A DNA stretch of 19,524 nucleotides from Lachnospiraceae bacterium (GTDB lineage Bacteria; Bacillota_A; Clostridia; Lachnospirales; Lachnospiraceae). The DNA lies in assembly GCA_017416055.1 (NCBI GenBank), contig JAFQDI010000212.1:1-19524 (forward strand), given 5' to 3'. Below the pieces are notes generated by a model. That model made no database searches and was not told the origin of the DNA. It worked only from the letters and a program-made list of their open reading frames with translations. A program made the position numbers and the translations under genes. This document shows positions 1 through 7,290 of the stretch, in pieces; the stretch's first letter is position 1; every line of letters begins with the position of its first letter.

Positions 1-1448
1 GCCAGATACAGCCCTCCTGTCACAGCAACACTGAGAACCGCTCTGATGATCAGATTCGCCCAGGTCGCCTCAGGCAGTCCGCCACACAGGGTTTCCACCA
101 GCACGTACGACAGCACAATCAGCGCCAGCGACAACAAATATCTCAGATAGTAGCCCACCGGCGAGCACCCGAACCCTTTTCGGTGCAGCACCCAGGCATC
201 GAACCACCAGTTCACTGCGAGGCGGGCGATCACCGAGCCCAAAAAGACTCCGGCCATCCCGAGCGGCTTTACCAAAATGACAGAAATTATCAGATTCAGG
301 GCGGCATTGATGACTGAACGGTATTTCCCCACCACCGTGAGGCCGGTAGCATCCCGATAGATCTGCACCATGCTCTGCAGATAAATCGTCGCAAAATTCA
401 GCACGATGGTCCACATGGTGAAGCGGTCCAGCAGATACTCCTCCCCCGCCCAAAGCAGGATAAAGGGTTGGAACAACACCAGAAAGCAGACCGAGCAGAT
501 GGCTGCCAGCAGATTCCCGCCCATGTTTAAGCTGCGGAAAACAAACGCGCTTCGCTCCTTGCTTTCGGTGACAAACAGATTGCCGAGACTGGCCGTCATC
601 GCACCGAAAATTCCGGACAGGAAACTCCGCACAGTGCTGATGATCAAATAGTAGTTGTTGTAAAGGCCCACCGCGACCATGCCCACGAAGGCGGAAATCA
701 CCAGATTGTCGGTTGCATTGGTGACGGTGATACTGATCTTCTGCAGGAACGTAGCATAAACCCGATGGTACAGGTCTTTTTTTCGTTCCGATGCCAGCGG
801 TTTCGCCGGTTTCTTCAGGTATGGATATCGCCTGTCCACCAGGACCGAGACGATGATATTCTGCGCAATCTGGGTCACGATCGCCACCGCGGTGTAGAGG
901 AAAAAAGAACGCCAAACGACCAGCACCAGTATCTTCATCAGGTTTAATGCTAAATTGCAGAAGATGCTGACAGTGCCGCTTATGTATCCTTTCTGGTCTG
1001 CGGACAACATCACCGCTTTGTACGCAAAAAACAGGTAGGAAATGACCGGTTGCGCCAGATAAATCAGATAATAGTGGTAGATATTTACCTTGTCGGTGAC
1101 CCCCGTCATCAGTCGAGGCAAAAAGGGCATCAGACAAAGGCCCAGCAAAAGAACCGTCAAGCCAACGATCCGATAAACCTTCCGAAAAAAGGCCATGAGG
1201 GATCGGACTGTCTCTCTGTCTCCCTTTGCCAACGGCTCATATAAGCTGTACGTGACAGCGGTCGAAAAGCCCAATTCGGACAGGCTCAAAATGGTCAATA
1301 CATTGGTATAAAGACTGGAGATTCCCAGATATTCCTTGCCTAACGTGTAGATGAATACGGTTCTGCAGGCAAATTTCAACAGGCTGTTGAGAATCTGTCC
1401 TCCCGTGGAGACCGCTGCGTTGCGCAAGGAATTGGTCGTGCGGCTCAT
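1..1448 (-). CDS. Wzx-like polysaccharide flippase, partial (C-terminus outside window)
   Basis: The reading frame is open from the ATG at 1448 to the window edge, giving 482 residues without a stop. It begins MSRTTNSLRNAAVSTGGQIL and continues with alternating hydrophobic helices, for example VGLTVLLLGLCLMPFLP and IFCNLALNLMKILVLVVW. This is the pattern of the MATE/MOP-type oligosaccharide flippases (Wzx, RfbX) that move undecaprenyl-linked repeat units across the membrane. The N-terminal motif followed by the short helix YTLGKEYLGISSLYTNVL is typical of the family. The ATG overlaps the stop codon of the upstream pyruvyl transferase gene in an ATGA arrangement, which suggests translational coupling. 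It is the last visible gene of the Stealth operon. Family is confident; the exported polymer is inferred only from neighbours. A long ORF in another frame over this region (70-1137) is a shadow. Confidence 0.88.
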   Translation of the reverse strand, partial: MSRTTNSLRNAAVSTGGQILNSLLKFACRTVFIYTLGKEYLGISSLYTNVLTILSLSELGFSTAVTYSLYEPLAKGDRETVRSLMAFFRKVYRIVGLTVLLLGLCLMPFLPRLMTGVTDKVNIYHYYLIYLAQPVISYLFFAYKAVMLSADQKGYISGTVSIFCNLALNLMKILVLVVWRSFFLYTAVAIVTQIAQNIIVSVLVDRRYPYLKKPAKPLASERKKDLYHRVYATFLQKISITVTNATDNLVISAFVGMVAVGLYNNYYLIISTVRSFLSGIFGAMTASLGNLFVTESKERSAFVFRSLNMGGNLLAAICSVCFLVLFQPFILLWAGEEYLLDRFTMWTIVLNFATIYLQSMVQIYRDATGLTVVGKYRSVINAALNLIISVILVKPLGMAGVFLGSVIARLAVNWWFDAWVLHRKGFGCSPVGYYLRYLLSLALIVLSYVLVETLCGGLPEATWANLIIRAVLSVAVTGGLYL

Positions 1449-2656
1449 GATGCGCCTCCCTCTGTGACCGTGTCAGCGCCTCTGTCCACCTCAGTCAACT
1501 GTTGTTCGGACAGGACATCGTGGATTGCACGAACCAGTTGGTCCTCTGCAAAACTTGCCTGCTCACGGATAAGGTTCCGATCATACCCTTCCTCTTTCGC
1601 CCGTGCGAGTGCGGCCAAAACGGTCTCCGGCCGGTCTTTCACGGAAAGGCACCGTTCCTTATGGCCGATTTTTTCAAAAAAGAAGGGCAGTTTCTCGCTC
1701 CAAACCACCGCTACAGACGGGATGTCCAGCGATGCGGCGACAATATGGCTGTGCAGGCGGAAAGAAATCAATCCACCAAACTGTGCAATGGTAGAAACGA
1801 GGTCCTCCGGCCGACTGTCGTGGGGAACAATGAGGTCATCGTCTCTCCCCGCCATCTCCGGCATAGAGCGCAGTATCTGTCTCGCAAAAGCGATGTCTGC
1901 CTGATCGCCGTTGGTAAAGATCTTCCACCGGGTTCCCTCCCGGTCCAGTGCGCGAATGACACCTTGCCAAAAGTGTAGCATTTTTTTCGGGCTGATCTCT
2001 CCGGGGCAAAGGACACCCAGACCGACCGTGTCTGCGTGTTCAACTCGGTTGATTCCATATATATCTCCGGTCGCCAGGGCCGGATCAAAGGTCGCAAGAG
2101 CAGTTTTCCCCCGGCTCATGTAGTGTTCGTTGACGAAGTTCACATTGTCCCGGCAGGACACGTGCTTCACGTTGGGAAAGTCCAGCGTCTGCTTCAGTCG
2201 GCGGCGAATCTCCTCGCTGTAGGACGGCCCCACTCCGCAAGCGTTGAACAGGACAGGGATCCCCCGCTTCGCAAATCGCAGAACACAGGCCTCTAAGAAC
2301 AGGGCGTATCGATCCATGAATAACTTTCCTCCGGCGAAGACCACCAGATCGCAATCCAAACCGCAAATCTTATCCAGATGCGCACGGTTGGCCTCCACGC
2401 GGCGCAGCTCGTGGCGCAGTTCCAGATCGATTCCACAGCAAGTAGAAATACGGCGGATACTCTCACGTATCCGCCGGCGCTCCAGCTTTTCTATCTGCGG
2501 CTCCGGTCCGATCACCGTTCTGTCCCGCCGGATCACATCCCGGATCAGGATGTTTGCCGCAGGAAAGTGACGGTGCAGCTGGTCTGCAACACAGTCGCAG
2601 ATCACAGCATCGCCCAGATTGACCGAATAATATGCACCCAGAATCAAAAATGTCAT
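1445..2656 (-). CDS. Polysaccharide pyruvyl transferase family protein
   Basis: 403 residues. The N-terminus MTFLILGAYYSVNLGD has the glycine-rich N-L-G-D motif of the polysaccharide pyruvyl transferase family (CsaB, WcaK, EpsI/EpsO type). FAGGKLF at about 107-113, SCRDN at about 167-171 and FRLHSHIVAASLDIP at about 299-313 match the family's three recurring blocks; the R-L-H motif is the most diagnostic. Members usually transfer pyruvate from phosphoenolpyruvate as a ketal onto a sugar of a surface polymer, but several relatives have other roles, so substrate is not settled. The start at 2656 is preceded by GGGAGG six bases upstream. The gene follows the third Stealth gene by 36 bases and overlaps the flippase start by four, so it is part of that operon. 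It could add an acidic ketal to the exported polymer. Confidence 0.82.
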   Translation of the reverse strand: MTFLILGAYYSVNLGDAVICDCVADQLHRHFPAANILIRDVIRRDRTVIGPEPQIEKLERRRIRESIRRISTCCGIDLELRHELRRVEANRAHLDKICGLDCDLVVFAGGKLFMDRYALFLEACVLRFAKRGIPVLFNACGVGPSYSEEIRRRLKQTLDFPNVKHVSCRDNVNFVNEHYMSRGKTALATFDPALATGDIYGINRVEHADTVGLGVLCPGEISPKKMLHFWQGVIRALDREGTRWKIFTNGDQADIAFARQILRSMPEMAGRDDDLIVPHDSRPEDLVSTIAQFGGLISFRLHSHIVAASLDIPSVAVVWSEKLPFFFEKIGHKERCLSVKDRPETVLAALARAKEEGYDRNLIREQASFAEDQLVRAIHDVLSEQQLTEVDRGADTVTEGGAS

Positions 2657-2692
2657 GGTTTTCCTCCCATGGGGTGTTTCCCTCGCGGCTGA

Positions 2693-3691
2693 TTATCGCT
2701 CGAAGGATGATTTCTCCGGCAGAGCATCGTGAAACGCAGCGAGAAGAAGTTCTTTGTTCTTCTCAAAATCCAGCCCCGCGGAATCATTGTAACAAATGTA
2801 TTTGTATCGTTTATTTCGAATTGTGTCACAGGTTCTTTGGATGTTGCTTCCTCCCCGGCACCAGTATCCGTCCTTCATCTTGTTGATCGGATGAAACGCT
2901 CCGGAGGCCAGTTGCCAGTACTTGAACACGTACTGATTCAGGTCCTCGCTGTTTCTGAACTTCCTAAGAGAAGTCTCGTGGAGCCAGTCCGCCTCCGCTT
3001 TCCAAACTTCCTCCAACGTCTGTTTGCGATATGCCTGAGGCAGATGGTGAGAATTCAGCCCAAAAAATGCACGGCGATGCACACGTCCCAGATACAGGTT
3101 TTTCAACGCCGTCTTCGGGTCTCTGACGCTGAACCACTTGTCCGGATGTGCCTTCTTGCAGGCCTGCTTGTCAAAATGCTGATTGAGGAAGATGATCGCA
3201 TTCGAATTTACTCCGATCGTCGCATCTCTCCGGTTCAATCGGAGCGGCTGTTCTTCCAGACTGTCACAGGGAAGCCCGTCCACAAAGAAGTCTGTGGGTT
3301 TCACCGGCGCAGTCAGATAACAGTCATCGTTGAAGTATACAAACTGTTCCGCCAGACCCTCAATCCGATGCATATTCAACTCAATGGGATGCGAGCTGAA
3401 GGTGGGCAGATATTCCGCCGGAAGGTAATCCTCGTGGCGGACGATATTCAGTTTCGGATGCTCGGTCTTAAGCCAGGCCGGGATCTCCCCCCAAGTAATC
3501 AGGTGGATCCGGTTCACCCACGGCGCATATTTCTCCACCGCCCGAAACCAATAGTGCAAGGTACCCCAGTCCCGGTAACGCACCGATACACCGGCTTTGC
3601 ACACATCTCCCTCGTAATGTTTCTTCAGTTCTGCCTGCCATTCCGGGTTGCTTCCGTCCACCCAGGGAATCACAAAATCAATTTTTTCCAT
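2693..3691 (-). CDS. Stealth-family sugar-1-phosphate transferase, copy 3 of 3
   Basis: 332 residues with the four conserved regions of the Stealth family in order. CR1 is IDFVIPWVDGSNPEW (4-18). CR2 runs from YRDWGTLHYWFRAVEKYAPW (39-58) through YFNDD (119-123) and TAPVKPTDFF (127-136). CR3 carries HHLPQAYRK (215-223), and CR4 is ICYND (299-303) with the ending LPEKSSFER. Stealth proteins (bacterial SacB, CpsY and relatives; also the eukaryotic GlcNAc-1-phosphotransferase alpha/beta subunit) transfer a hexose-1-phosphate to make phosphodiester linkages, using the N-D-D region for metal/substrate binding. It is cytosolic or membrane-peripheral, as no signal or membrane helix is visible. The ribosome binding site AAGGA sits close to the ATG, and the gene starts nine bases after copy 2 ends. 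The central stretch of about 145-215 differs most from its sisters. Sugar donor unknown. Confidence 0.9.
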   Translation of the reverse strand: MEKIDFVIPWVDGSNPEWQAELKKHYEGDVCKAGVSVRYRDWGTLHYWFRAVEKYAPWVNRIHLITWGEIPAWLKTEHPKLNIVRHEDYLPAEYLPTFSSHPIELNMHRIEGLAEQFVYFNDDCYLTAPVKPTDFFVDGLPCDSLEEQPLRLNRRDATIGVNSNAIIFLNQHFDKQACKKAHPDKWFSVRDPKTALKNLYLGRVHRRAFFGLNSHHLPQAYRKQTLEEVWKAEADWLHETSLRKFRNSEDLNQYVFKYWQLASGAFHPINKMKDGYWCRGGSNIQRTCDTIRNKRYKYICYNDSAGLDFEKNKELLLAAFHDALPEKSSFER

Positions 3692-3700
3692 ACTCGTTCC

Positions 3701-4699
3701 TTATCGCTCAAACGCAGATTTCTCCGGCAAAGCGTCGTTAAATGCCGCGTGGAGCAAGGGTTTATTCGTGTCAAAGTCCACATCCGGCGCATCATTATAA
3801 CAAATATATTTATACTGTCCCGAGCGAATCGCCCGACAGGCTCCGTCAATGTTGTATCCTCCCGGGAACCAGGTTCCGTTCTTTCGTTTATTGTAGGGAT
3901 GGAATTTTCCTGAAGCAAGCTGCCAGAATTTGAACACACACTGGCTCACATCCCGGGTATCACGGAATTTGTGCGAGCTGGTCTCAGCAAGCAGTTCGGG
4001 GTCTGCTTTCCACACTGCCTTAAAGGTCTCCTTCAGGTACGCCTGTGGTAAATGATGAACATTCAATCCAAAAAAGCTGTCTCTGCGGATAAAATAGAGC
4101 ATGAGATTTTTCAAGGTCACGTAAGGGGTCCTGAGACTGTACCACTTCTTCCAATGCTTGCGTTTGCACTCCGCTTTCTTAAAGTGTTCGTTTAAAAAAA
4201 TCACATCGTTTGCCTTGATATTGATCATCTGGGATCGCTCTTTCAAGGGCAATGGTGTCTCATCGATGACGTCACAGGGAAGCCCCTTGACGAAGAAATC
4301 CGTCGGTTTCACCGGTGCTGTCAGGTAAAAATCATCATTGAAATAGACAAATTTTTCCGCCAGTCCCGGGATCCGGTGCAGATTCAGTTCGATCGGATGA
4401 GAACTAAAGGTGGGAAGGTATTCCTCCGGAATATAGTCCTCATGGCGAACCACATGAAGTTTCGGGTGTTCGGTGTTCAGCCAGTCAGGCACCGGTCCCC
4501 AAGTAATCAAATGAATCCGGTTCACCCACGGAGCGTACTTTTCCACCGCGCGGAACCAGTAACGAAGCGTCCCCCAATCGCGATAACGGATCGTCTGCCC
4601 ATCTGAAGTCTGGGGATCCTGACGGTAACGGGCACGCTCAGCCAACCAGGCAGGATCGCTTCCGTCCACCCAGGCAACTACAAAATCTATCTTTTCCAT
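3701..4699 (-). CDS. Stealth-family sugar-1-phosphate transferase, copy 2 of 3
   Basis: 332 residues, the same length as copy 3 and sharing long identical blocks with it: YRDWGTLRYWFRAVEKYAPW, THPKL-like TEHPKL, EYLPTFSSHPIELNLHRIPG, YFNDDFYLTAPVKPTDFF, HHLPQAYLK and the ending LPEKSAFER. All four Stealth conserved regions are present, so it should be an active hexose-1-phosphate transferase. One difference is in CR1, where FVVAWVDG replaces the FVIPWVDG of the other two copies. The middle third (about 145-215), which lies between CR2 and CR3, is divergent and is a plausible place for acceptor or donor specificity, though that is inference. GAGGAG is present seven bases upstream of the ATG, and copy 1 ends 11 bases before the start, which places all three in one transcript. 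Confidence 0.9.
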   Translation of the reverse strand: MEKIDFVVAWVDGSDPAWLAERARYRQDPQTSDGQTIRYRDWGTLRYWFRAVEKYAPWVNRIHLITWGPVPDWLNTEHPKLHVVRHEDYIPEEYLPTFSSHPIELNLHRIPGLAEKFVYFNDDFYLTAPVKPTDFFVKGLPCDVIDETPLPLKERSQMINIKANDVIFLNEHFKKAECKRKHWKKWYSLRTPYVTLKNLMLYFIRRDSFFGLNVHHLPQAYLKETFKAVWKADPELLAETSSHKFRDTRDVSQCVFKFWQLASGKFHPYNKRKNGTWFPGGYNIDGACRAIRSGQYKYICYNDAPDVDFDTNKPLLHAAFNDALPEKSAFER

Positions 4700-4710
4700 C
4701 TATCTACTCC

Positions 4711-5745
4711 TCAACGTTCAAACGAGGATTTTTCCGGCAGCATTTCAGAAAAAACCTCATGAAGCGCACTCTTTGCCACTTCAAAGTCTATCCCGACTCC
4801 ATCATTGACACATATCACTTTGTATCGGTGCTTTCTGATTACATTCTTAATCACTTGCGTTTTCTTGCTGCTGTAATATGGGCGACCGTTCCCTCGCATG
4901 TTATACGGATGGTACTGACCGGTCAGCAACTGATAATACTTGAAAATATACTGGTTCACATCCCGCCAATCGCGGAAACGGTGACTGCTGGTCTCCTCTA
5001 ACAGCTCCGGCTCCAGCTCCCACACTTTTTCCAGTGTACTCTTTAAAAACGGTTGGTGAATGTGATAATTGCAAAAGCCAAAAAAGCGATTGCTTCTCAC
5101 CGTGATGGCCGCAAGGTTCTTTACCGTGTCAACCGGATTTTTCGTGAACACCCATCTGAACAGGTGCTTCTTTATCAACGCGCGTCGCGAAAAATGTCGA
5201 TTCACAAAGGAAACATCATTCAGCAAAATATAACTGAACGGATTCGAATTGTCACAAGTGATCGGCGTCTCTGCAAGCGAGTCACACGGGAGTCCGTTTA
5301 CAAAAAAGTCCGTCGGCTTCACCGGTGCCGTCAGATATACATCATCGTTGAAATAAACAAACTGTTCTGCCAGGCCGGGAATTCGGTGCAAATTCAGTTC
5401 AATCGGATTCGCGCTGAAGGTCGGAAGGTACTCCTCCGGTATATAGTCCCGATGATAAACGATATTCAGTTTCGGATGCTCCTGTACCAGCCACTGCGGC
5501 ACATGATCCCAAATCACCAAATGAATCCTGTTTACCCAAGGCGCATATTTTTCCACGCTTCTGAACCAGTAATGCAGTGTGTCCCAGTCGCGATAACGGA
5601 TCGCCTGTGCATCCACCGGTCCGGTCTTAAGCCCGGAATTCTGCGTTTCCATATTCAAATAGTGATTTTTCAGTTCAAGCCACTCCCGATCGGTCCCGTC
5701 CACCCAGGGAATTACGAAATCGATGGGCCGTTCATTCTTTCTCAT
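4711..5745 (-). CDS. Stealth-family sugar-1-phosphate transferase, copy 1 of 3 (operon's first gene)
   Basis: 344 residues, the longest and most divergent of the three. CR1 is IDFVIPWVDGTDREW (8-22). An insertion of about a dozen residues precedes the CR2 start YRDWDTLHYWFRSVEKYAPW (51-70). YFNDDVYLTAPVKPTDFF is at 131-148. CR3 reads YHIHQPFLK where the sisters have HHLPQAY. CR4 is CVND (312-315), and the ending LPEKSSFER is shared. The ATG at 5745 has AGGGAG five bases upstream. A good extended -10 promoter lies about 70 bases further up, so this is the first gene of the Stealth-pyruvyl transferase-flippase operon. It is divergent from wecB. The reaction is expected to be transfer of a sugar-1-phosphate to a growing glycan; the differing CR3 suggests a different acceptor from copies 2 and 3. 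Family is certain; specificity is unknown. Confidence 0.9.
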   Translation of the reverse strand: MRKNERPIDFVIPWVDGTDREWLELKNHYLNMETQNSGLKTGPVDAQAIRYRDWDTLHYWFRSVEKYAPWVNRIHLVIWDHVPQWLVQEHPKLNIVYHRDYIPEEYLPTFSANPIELNLHRIPGLAEQFVYFNDDVYLTAPVKPTDFFVNGLPCDSLAETPITCDNSNPFSYILLNDVSFVNRHFSRRALIKKHLFRWVFTKNPVDTVKNLAAITVRSNRFFGFCNYHIHQPFLKSTLEKVWELEPELLEETSSHRFRDWRDVNQYIFKYYQLLTGQYHPYNMRGNGRPYYSSKKTQVIKNVIRKHRYKVICVNDGVGIDFEVAKSALHEVFSEMLPEKSSFER

Positions 5746-5812
5746 GCTATCTCCCTACTGAATATCCCAAACTTCTGTCATCAACGCGCAATACACGCAT
5801 GATAACTATTTT

Positions 5813-5841
5813 AGTTTATCATACAACCGGTTTTCTGTCAA
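5813..5841 (-). promoter_or_regulatory. Sigma-A promoter of the Stealth operon
   Basis: On the minus strand, TTGACA (5841-5836) is followed by 17 bases and TAAACT (5818-5813), with a TG one base before the -10 (extended -10). Transcription would start near 5806 and give a leader of about 60 bases before the first Stealth ATG. The -35 lies inside a small inverted repeat. Confidence 0.72.
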
Positions 5842-5847
5842 TGACAG
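5835..5847. promoter_or_regulatory. Inverted repeat over the Stealth promoter -35, possible operator
   Basis: CTGTCA-A-TGACAG is a perfect 6+1+6 inverted repeat that covers the minus-strand -35 and ends ten bases from the divergent wecB -35. A second TTCTGTCA occurs at 5773-5780, matching the TTCTGTCA at 5833-5840. The spacing suggests a regulator site for the divergent pair, but a 13-base palindrome can also arise by chance. Confidence 0.3.
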
Positions 5848-5856
5848 GGATTACAC

Positions 5857-5885
5857 TTGAATTCTGCCCAAAATACGTCTATAAT
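5857..5885 (+). promoter_or_regulatory. Sigma-A promoter of wecB
   Basis: TTGAAT (5857-5862), a 17-base spacer and a perfect TATAAT (5880-5885). The start of transcription would be near 5892, about 60 bases before the wecB ATG. The -35 boxes of the two divergent promoters are only 15 bases apart. Confidence 0.8.
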
Positions 5886-5950
5886 ATTAAGAAGCAACTG
5901 CACCCCGGTCCATCGGCCGGAGCTTCTGTAAAAATGGAGTGTGTCTGTCT

Positions 5951-7042
5951 ATGAAAAAAGTAATGCTCGTCTTTGGAACCAGACCCGAAGCGATCAAGAT
6001 GTGTCCATTGGTAAATGAACTGAAAACCAGATCGGATATCCGCACTGTTGTCTGTGTTACCGGCCAGCATCGCGAGATGTTGGATCAGGTGCTGGACGTA
6101 TTCAAGGTTGTTCCGGATTACGATTTGGCTGTGATGAAAAGAGGACAGGACCTGTTCGATATCACCACAACTGTCATGAACGGCTTAAAGCCGGTTCTTT
6201 TGGCAGAAAAACCGGATATCGTGTTAGTTCACGGTGATACAAGCACCGCTTTTTCGACTGCTTTGGCCTGCTTTTACCTTCAGATTCCGGCAGGCCATGT
6301 GGAAGCCGGTCTGCGCACCTATGATATGCACAGCCCCTTCCCCGAGGAGTTCAACCGCCGTGCGATCAGCCTGATGGCTGATCTTCACTTTGCACCCACC
6401 GAGACCGCTGCACACCATCTTCGTCAGGAAGGTGTGCCCTCCGAGTCGATCTTCGTGACCGGAAACACCGCCATCGACGCATTGCGCACGACGATTCGTC
6501 CGGATTATCACCATCCTCTGTTTGATTGGGTGGGTGATCACCGAATGGTTCTGATCACTGCTCACCGCCGTGAAAACTGGGGCGAGCGCATGATCGGACA
6601 GTTTCGCGCGATTCGCCACGTGCTTGATGAGCACCCCGATGTTAGAGCGATCTATCCCATCCATCCGAATCCGATCGTTCGCAAAGCTGCGCGTGACATG
6701 TTCGATACCTGCAATCAAATTTCACTCATCGATCCTCTGGACGTTTTGGATTTTCATAATTTCATCCATCACAGTTACCTGATCCTGACAGACTCGGGCG
6801 GCATTCAGGAGGAAGCTCCTTCTCTCGGAAAGCCGGTTCTCGTGATGCGCGATACGACCGAGCGCCCGGAGGGCGTAGCCGCCGGCACACTGAAATTGGT
6901 CGGCACCGAAGAAGAGGAGCTTTACCGTGAGTTTTCCCGTCTTCTTGACGACGAGAACGCCTATCAATCGATGGCCCAGGCGGTCAATCCTTACGGTGAC
7001 GGACACGCCTGCGAGCGGATTGCAGATATTTTGGAACAATAG
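5951..7042 (+). CDS. wecB: UDP-N-acetylglucosamine 2-epimerase (non-hydrolysing)
   Basis: 363 residues, a normal length for WecB/MnaA, which interconverts UDP-GlcNAc and UDP-ManNAc in the cytosol. The N-terminal signature VMLVFGTRPEAIKM (4-17) is complete. Residues matching the Escherichia coli catalytic set are visible: D96 in VHGDTSTA, E118 in HVEAGLRT, E132 in FPEEFNRR and H205 in ITAHRREN. The UDP site LTDSGGIQEEAPSLGKPVLVMR is at 279-300. The ATG at 5951 is chosen over the in-frame GTG at 5939 because GGAG (5936-5939) is then a ribosome binding site and the protein starts with the conserved MKKVMLVFGTRP. It is the only plus-strand gene here, has its own promoter, and faces the Stealth operon. 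UDP-ManNAc could feed ManNAc-1-phosphate transfer by the Stealth enzymes, or teichoic acid linkage-unit synthesis. Confidence 0.95.
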   Translation: MKKVMLVFGTRPEAIKMCPLVNELKTRSDIRTVVCVTGQHREMLDQVLDVFKVVPDYDLAVMKRGQDLFDITTTVMNGLKPVLLAEKPDIVLVHGDTSTAFSTALACFYLQIPAGHVEAGLRTYDMHSPFPEEFNRRAISLMADLHFAPTETAAHHLRQEGVPSESIFVTGNTAIDALRTTIRPDYHHPLFDWVGDHRMVLITAHRRENWGERMIGQFRAIRHVLDEHPDVRAIYPIHPNPIVRKAARDMFDTCNQISLIDPLDVLDFHNFIHHSYLILTDSGGIQEEAPSLGKPVLVMRDTTERPEGVAAGTLKLVGTEEEELYREFSRLLDDENAYQSMAQAVNPYGDGHACERIADILEQ

Positions 7043-7104
7043 CAACACCTTTACAGCGAGAAAGGTTCTCACATCACGAATATTTGTAATCGTATGTTTC
7101 TACA

Positions 7105-7212
7105 TAGGAAATAAGCCGTCCTGATCTCGGCCAAGACAGACGGCTTATTTCTTAATAAGTTTTCAGTTTTTCCGGGACGGGTGAAGTGCACTCACCTTCC
7201 GACTGTCCGGTT
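7105..7212 (-). ncRNA. Candidate small RNA with consensus promoter and terminator
   Basis: The predicted minus-strand transcript of about 108 bases begins near 7212 and ends at the 7108-7151 hairpin. It has no start codon with a ribosome binding site leading into a plausible ORF. Its first 40 bases fold as a bulged hairpin: CCGGAC pairs with GTCCCGG around an asymmetric loop, then GGTGA pairs with TCACC. An A-rich single-stranded linker (GGAAAAACTGAAAAC) joins this to the terminator hairpin. That architecture, a structured 5' hairpin, linker and terminator, is usual for bacterial sRNAs. I do not recognise a known RNA family. It could instead be an antisense transcript into the 3' end of wecB if termination is weak. 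Confidence 0.45.
7108..7151. terminator. Hairpin terminator after wecB, probably bidirectional
   Basis: A perfect 13-base stem GAAATAAGCCGTC / GACGGCTTATTTC encloses an 18-base loop, 65 bases past the wecB stop. The plus side is followed by TTAATAAGTTTT, a loose T-rich tract. Because the outer stem is A/T rich on both arms, it can also end the minus-strand transcript that starts near 7212. Confidence 0.75.
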
Positions 7213-7218
7213 AAGTAT

Positions 7219-7247
7219 ATTATAAATCAATTATATCCTTTTGTCAA
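7219..7247 (-). promoter_or_regulatory. Perfect-consensus sigma-A promoter without a coding gene behind it
   Basis: On the minus strand TTGACA (7247-7242), exactly 17 bases, then TATAAT (7224-7219). Both hexamers are exact consensus. It lies downstream of the GNAT gene and reads toward the wecB terminator, so it does not serve any visible gene. Confidence 0.8.
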
Positions 7248-7290
7248 TCCATGAAATATACCTCTCCCGCCTTTTGAATCTTCTTAACTT

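Noticed and set aside
70..1137. 355-residue ORF over the flippase region
   Set aside because: It is rich in H, G, P and R and resembles no family, while another frame gives a continuous 482-residue membrane protein of the flippase family. The ORF is an out-of-frame shadow.
2729..3913. 394-residue plus-strand ORF across two Stealth genes
   Set aside because: It spans the boundary of two clearly coding minus-strand genes and has no family features; it is a shadow produced by the similar sequence of the duplicates.
2693..5745. Recent duplication or assembly repeat in the Stealth genes
   Set aside because: The copies differ throughout at DNA level and in whole protein segments, so they are diverged paralogues and not a fresh or artificial repeat.
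5939..5950. GTG start for wecB
   Set aside because: The GTG overlaps the GGAG ribosome binding site, and the conserved family N-terminus begins at the ATG at 5951.
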